Origin: DATBDM01 sp036269915
GTDB taxonomy: Bacteria; Actinomycetota; Thermoleophilia; Solirubrobacterales; Solirubrobacteraceae
DNA: 31,342 nucleotides
Reading direction: 5' to 3'
Assembly: GCA_036269915.1 (NCBI GenBank)
Contig: DATBDM010000134.1
Coordinates: 1 to 31,342 of the forward strand
Shown here: piece by piece, positions 28,919 to 31,342 of the stretch
How positions within the stretch are numbered: the stretch's first letter is position 1
How the letters are laid out: every line of letters starts with the position of its first letter
Made by a program: the position numbers and the translations under genes
Notes under the pieces: model-generated
Databases searched by the model: none
What the model was told of the DNA's origin: nothing
What the model saw: only the letters and a program-made list of their open reading frames with translations

Positions 28919-30079
28919 CTAGCCCACCAGCATCCGGCCGAGGATCTCGCGCATGATCTCGTCGGTGCCGCCGCCGATCGGGCCGAGGCGGGCGTCGCGG
29001 ACCGCGCGCTCGCGCTCGCCGGCGTCGTCCGGGCCGAGCAGCGCGAGCACCGACTCGGCGACCTCGAACGACGCGCGCTGCGTGAGCAGCTTCGCCATCG
29101 TCACCTCGCGCACCGCACTGCCTCGGCCAAAGGCCTCGTCACCGGCCGCTTCGCCGGCCTCGCGCCAGTCGAGGAAGCGGCGCAGCGCGTGGTAGGTCAG
29201 CGCCGCGCCCGTCTCCGCACGCACGGCGAGCTCGGCCACCGCCGCCCTCGCCGCGCCGCCGTACCCGCCCGGCCGCGACGGCAGCCCGGCGACCGCCTCC
29301 TCGACGCCGCGGCGCATCGCCCCGACCGCGCCGAGGGCCATCAGCAGCCGCTCCCACTGGAAGTTGGCCATGATCAGCGCGAAGCCGCGGTCGAGCTCGC
29401 CGAGCAGGTGCTCGGCCGGGACGAAGACCTCGTCGAAGGCCAGCTCCGCCGTGTCCGACGCCCGCCAGCCGAGCTTGCGCAGCGGCGACGCGCGCACGCC
29501 ATCGCCGCGCTCGATGACGAGGAACGAGATGCCGCCGTGCCCGGCGCCGCCGGTGCGGACCGCCGTCAGGTAGAAGGATGCGCGCACGCCGTTGGTGATG
29601 AACGTCTTCGCGCCGGAGACGAGCCAGCCGCCGTCGACCGGCACCGCCCGTGTGCGCAGCGAGGCGACGTCGGATCCCGCGTCGGGCTCGGTGATCGCCA
29701 ACGCGCCGATCGCCTCGCCGCGGATCGCCGGCACGAGCCATCGCTCCCGCTGCCACTCGGTGCCGAACCGCGCGATCGGCGGCGTCGCGATCCCCACGTG
29801 CGCGCCGATCCCGGCCGCCACCCCGCCCGAGCCGCAGCGCGCGAGCTCCTCGCAGAGCACCGCGTCGGCGACCCAGTCCGCAGCCGGCCCGTACTTCAGC
29901 CCCAGCCAGCCCTGGGCCGCCAGCGCGCCGAAGACGGAGTCCGGGAACGAGCCCGCGCGCTCCCATGACGGAGCGTGCGGCCGCAATTCGGAAGCGATCC
30001 ATCCGCGCATCCGCGCGCGCAGCGCCTCATGCGCTGCCGTGAACGGCGGGCTAGAGGCCGTACGAGCGCCCGATGACAT
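28919..30079 (-). CDS. Acyl-CoA dehydrogenase, divergent subunit
   Basis: A 386-residue acyl-CoA dehydrogenase homologue (FAD-dependent alpha,beta-desaturation of an acyl-CoA). ALAITEPDAGSDVASL and SGAKTFITNG are the FAD-contacting signatures, and FQWERLLMALGAVG places a glutamate at the helix-G catalytic position used by isovaleryl-CoA dehydrogenase. The RxAFGxxI/FQ segment that contacts FAD of the neighbouring subunit is missing (VAGLPSRPGGYGGAARAA instead), as is QIxGGxGY (ALLGPDDAGERER). The end GPIGGGTDEIMREILGRML is normal. The ATG start lies 29 bp inside the preceding dehydrogenase gene; the next in-frame ATG would remove 23 conserved residues. Loss of the FAD-tail contacts suggests a heteromeric partner of that enzyme. 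Confidence 0.9.
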   Translation of the reverse strand: MSSGARTASSPPFTAAHEALRARMRGWIASELRPHAPSWERAGSFPDSVFGALAAQGWLGLKYGPAADWVADAVLCEELARCGSGGVAAGIGAHVGIATPPIARFGTEWQRERWLVPAIRGEAIGALAITEPDAGSDVASLRTRAVPVDGGWLVSGAKTFITNGVRASFYLTAVRTGGAGHGGISFLVIERGDGVRASPLRKLGWRASDTAELAFDEVFVPAEHLLGELDRGFALIMANFQWERLLMALGAVGAMRRGVEEAVAGLPSRPGGYGGAARAAVAELAVRAETGAALTYHALRRFLDWREAGEAAGDEAFGRGSAVREVTMAKLLTQRASFEVAESVLALLGPDDAGERERAVRDARLGPIGGGTDEIMREILGRMLVG

Positions 30080-31235
30080 CGAGCATGATCTCGTCCGTGC
30101 CGGCGCCGATGCGGTTGAGCCGCAGGTCGCGCCAGACGCGCTCGACGCCGTACTCCTTCATGTAGCCGGCGCCGCCGTGGATCTGCAGGCACTCGTCGGC
30201 GACCTCGACCGCGATCCGCGACGCGTACAGCTTCGCCATCGAGATCTCGCGCACCGGGTACTCGCCGTTGGCGAAGCGCCAGGCGGTCGTGTAGTTGAGC
30301 TGGCGCGCCGCCTCGAGCTTGGTCGCCATCTCGGCGAACTTGTGCCGGGTGACCTGGAACCTGCCGATCGGGCGCCCGAACGCGACGCGCTCGTTGGCGT
30401 ACTGCAGCGTCTGCTCGAACAGCCGCTGCGCGCCCGCGACCGCGCCCGCCGCGCCGATCATCCGCTCGCCCTGGAGCTCCCACATGATGTGGTAGAAGCC
30501 CTTGCCGATCTGGCCGAGCACGGCCGAGTCGGGCACCCGCACGTCCTGGAAGGCCAGCAGCGCCGTGTCGGACGCGTGCATGCCCATCTTCATGAGCTTC
30601 TTCTCGCGGATCACGCCCGGCAGGTCCATGTCGACGATGAACAGCGTGAAGCCGTCGTGGCCCGCGTCGGGATCGGTCTTCGTCACCAGCACGATGAAGT
30701 CGGCCCGGTGGCCGTTGGTGATGTAGGTCTTCGACCCGTTGATGACCCACTCGTCGCCGTCGCGGACGGCGCGCGTCTTGATGCCCGAGACGTCCGAGCC
30801 GGCGTCGGGCTCGGTGATCCCCAGGCAGGAGATCTTCTCGCCCTTGATCGAGGGCACGAGGTAGCGCTGCTTCTGCTCCTCGGTGCCGAACAGGAAGACC
30901 GGCGGCGTCGCCATGTCGGTGTGTACCGCGATGCCCATGCCGAGGCCGCCGCAGCGCGCGTGCACGATCTCCTCGGCGAGCACGATCGAGGCGAAGTAGT
31001 CGCCGCCCTGGCCGCCGTACTCCTCGGGATAGGAGAGCCCCAGGAAGCCGAGCTCGCCCATGCGCTGGAAGACCCAGTCCGGGAACGTCGTCTCCTCCCA
31101 CTCCTCCGCGTGCGGCGCCAGCTCCTTGGTGGCGAAGTTGCGGATCGACTCGCGCAGCGCGTCGTGCTCCTCGGTGAAGATGAAGTGGCGCTTGGAGGCG
31201 GCGTGGTCGGGCTTGCGGACGTCGGTGGCGGCCAT
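30051..31235 (-). CDS. Acyl-CoA dehydrogenase, isovaleryl-CoA dehydrogenase-like
   Basis: A 394-residue FAD enzyme with the full family pattern: LGITEPDAGSDVSGIKTRA, INGSKTYITNGHRAD, RVAFGRPIGRFQ, LQIHGGAGYMKEYGVERVWR and IGAGTDEIM. The medium-chain catalytic Glu site (YEGT) reads GAGT, but GERMIGAAG supplies a glutamate at the helix-G position, as in isovaleryl-CoA and long-chain enzymes. A branched short or medium acyl-CoA is therefore a fair guess. ATG 31235 is preferred over the longer in-frame ATG at 31310 because a TACTGT box ends 7 nt upstream and the extra residues are not family-like. It is first in an operon with the divergent subunit. Confidence 0.93.
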   Translation of the reverse strand: MAATDVRKPDHAASKRHFIFTEEHDALRESIRNFATKELAPHAEEWEETTFPDWVFQRMGELGFLGLSYPEEYGGQGGDYFASIVLAEEIVHARCGGLGMGIAVHTDMATPPVFLFGTEEQKQRYLVPSIKGEKISCLGITEPDAGSDVSGIKTRAVRDGDEWVINGSKTYITNGHRADFIVLVTKTDPDAGHDGFTLFIVDMDLPGVIREKKLMKMGMHASDTALLAFQDVRVPDSAVLGQIGKGFYHIMWELQGERMIGAAGAVAGAQRLFEQTLQYANERVAFGRPIGRFQVTRHKFAEMATKLEAARQLNYTTAWRFANGEYPVREISMAKLYASRIAVEVADECLQIHGGAGYMKEYGVERVWRDLRLNRIGAGTDEIMLDVIGRSYGL

Positions 31236-31242
31236 GGAGTGG

Positions 31243-31248
31243 ACAGTA
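31243..31248 (-). promoter_or_regulatory. -10 box TACTGT, candidate leaderless promoter of the acyl-CoA dehydrogenase operon
   Basis: TACTGT on the minus strand ends 7 nt before the ATG at 31235, with no ribosome-binding site between. It overlaps the AGTAGGA/TCCTACT palindrome, a position suited to repression. Confidence 0.5.
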
Positions 31249-31260
31249 GGACTTCCTACT
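31245..31260. promoter_or_regulatory. Palindromic operator candidate AGTAGGA-CT-TCCTACT
   Basis: A perfect 7-bp inverted repeat with a 2-nt centre overlapping the -10 box. It is typical in size of a TetR/FadR-type repressor site, but the regulator is not identified. Confidence 0.55.
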
Positions 31261-31288
31261 TCCGACCGCAAAAGGCGAGCGGTCGGAA
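31260..31288. promoter_or_regulatory. 10-bp inverted repeat TTCCGACCGC / GCGGTCGGAA
   Basis: Perfect 10-bp arms around a 9-nt centre, immediately upstream of the first palindrome and in the -35 region of the acyl-CoA dehydrogenase promoter. It is a second operator candidate shared with the divergent reading frame at the window edge. Confidence 0.55.
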
Positions 31289-31308
31289 AGCGATCCGGCG
31301 GGTACGAC

Positions 31309-31342
31309 ATGGAACAGGCGGCAGCGGTCGCCCTCCCGGAGG
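31309..31342 (+). CDS. Possible start of a divergent gene (cut by window edge)
   Basis: ATG 31309 opens a frame MEQAAAVALPE that runs off the window. Its position, divergent from the acyl-CoA dehydrogenase operon across a palindrome-rich spacer, would suit a TetR-type regulator, but 11 residues cannot show this. Confidence 0.35.
   Translation, partial: MEQAAAVALPE

Overview
The window is compact, very GC-rich DNA with almost no spacer between genes. It is chromosomal DNA of an actinobacterium, most likely of the Thermoleophilia (Solirubrobacterales: Conexibacter, Solirubrobacter, Patulibacter and relatives). The clues are the base composition, an F420-type luciferase-like oxidoreductase, many acyl-CoA enzymes, GTG/TTG starts and -10 boxes set 6-9 nt from start codons (leaderless genes). 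The taxon is an inference; no rRNA or marker gene is present. No insertion sequence, phage gene, tRNA or CRISPR array was seen.

Layout. 1-5.2 kb: end of a metallo-beta-lactamase-fold hydrolase, a Tat-exported PhoD-type phosphatase, a leucine-dehydrogenase-family enzyme, a sigma factor fused to a zinc-finger/membrane tail, and an ArfB-type ribosome-rescue factor. 5.2-12.1 kb: an aminobutyraldehyde-type aldehyde dehydrogenase, a secreted beta-propeller protein, an F420-type oxidoreductase, an AceE/transketolase-like enzyme and its translationally coupled L-2-hydroxyglutarate oxidase. 12.1-18.4 kb: a DHA2-type exporter, an NAD-dependent epimerase, a Nudix hydrolase, rubredoxin, a membrane spermidine-synthase-like protein and a BioF/Kbl-type PLP enzyme.

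18.4-21.8 kb is the most interesting part. A minus-strand operon encodes a TasA-like small secreted protein, a SipW/ER-type signal peptidase and a five-repeat Ig-like surface protein. Its leader carries a clear class I cyclic-di-GMP (GEMM-I) riboswitch, followed by a hairpin that can hide the ribosome-binding site. Both secreted proteins share the same signal-peptide motif. The whole looks like a c-di-GMP-controlled extracellular fibre or adhesin system, which I do not know to be described in this group.

21.8-31.3 kb: a methylmalonyl-CoA-decarboxylase-like crotonase with a stand-alone biotinyl domain, glycerol kinase, a PlsC acyltransferase, a hemolysin-III protein, a degenerate SDR-like protein, a cupin, an SDR, an ABC ATPase with degenerate motifs, a 585-bp non-coding region with two near-identical 106-bp structured repeats, and two overlapping acyl-CoA dehydrogenases behind a palindrome-rich divergent promoter. 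Glycerol kinase plus PlsC suggest phospholipid synthesis. The acyl-CoA dehydrogenases, crotonase, biotin carrier, leucine dehydrogenase and aldehyde dehydrogenase suggest catabolism of fatty acids, branched-chain amino acids and amines.
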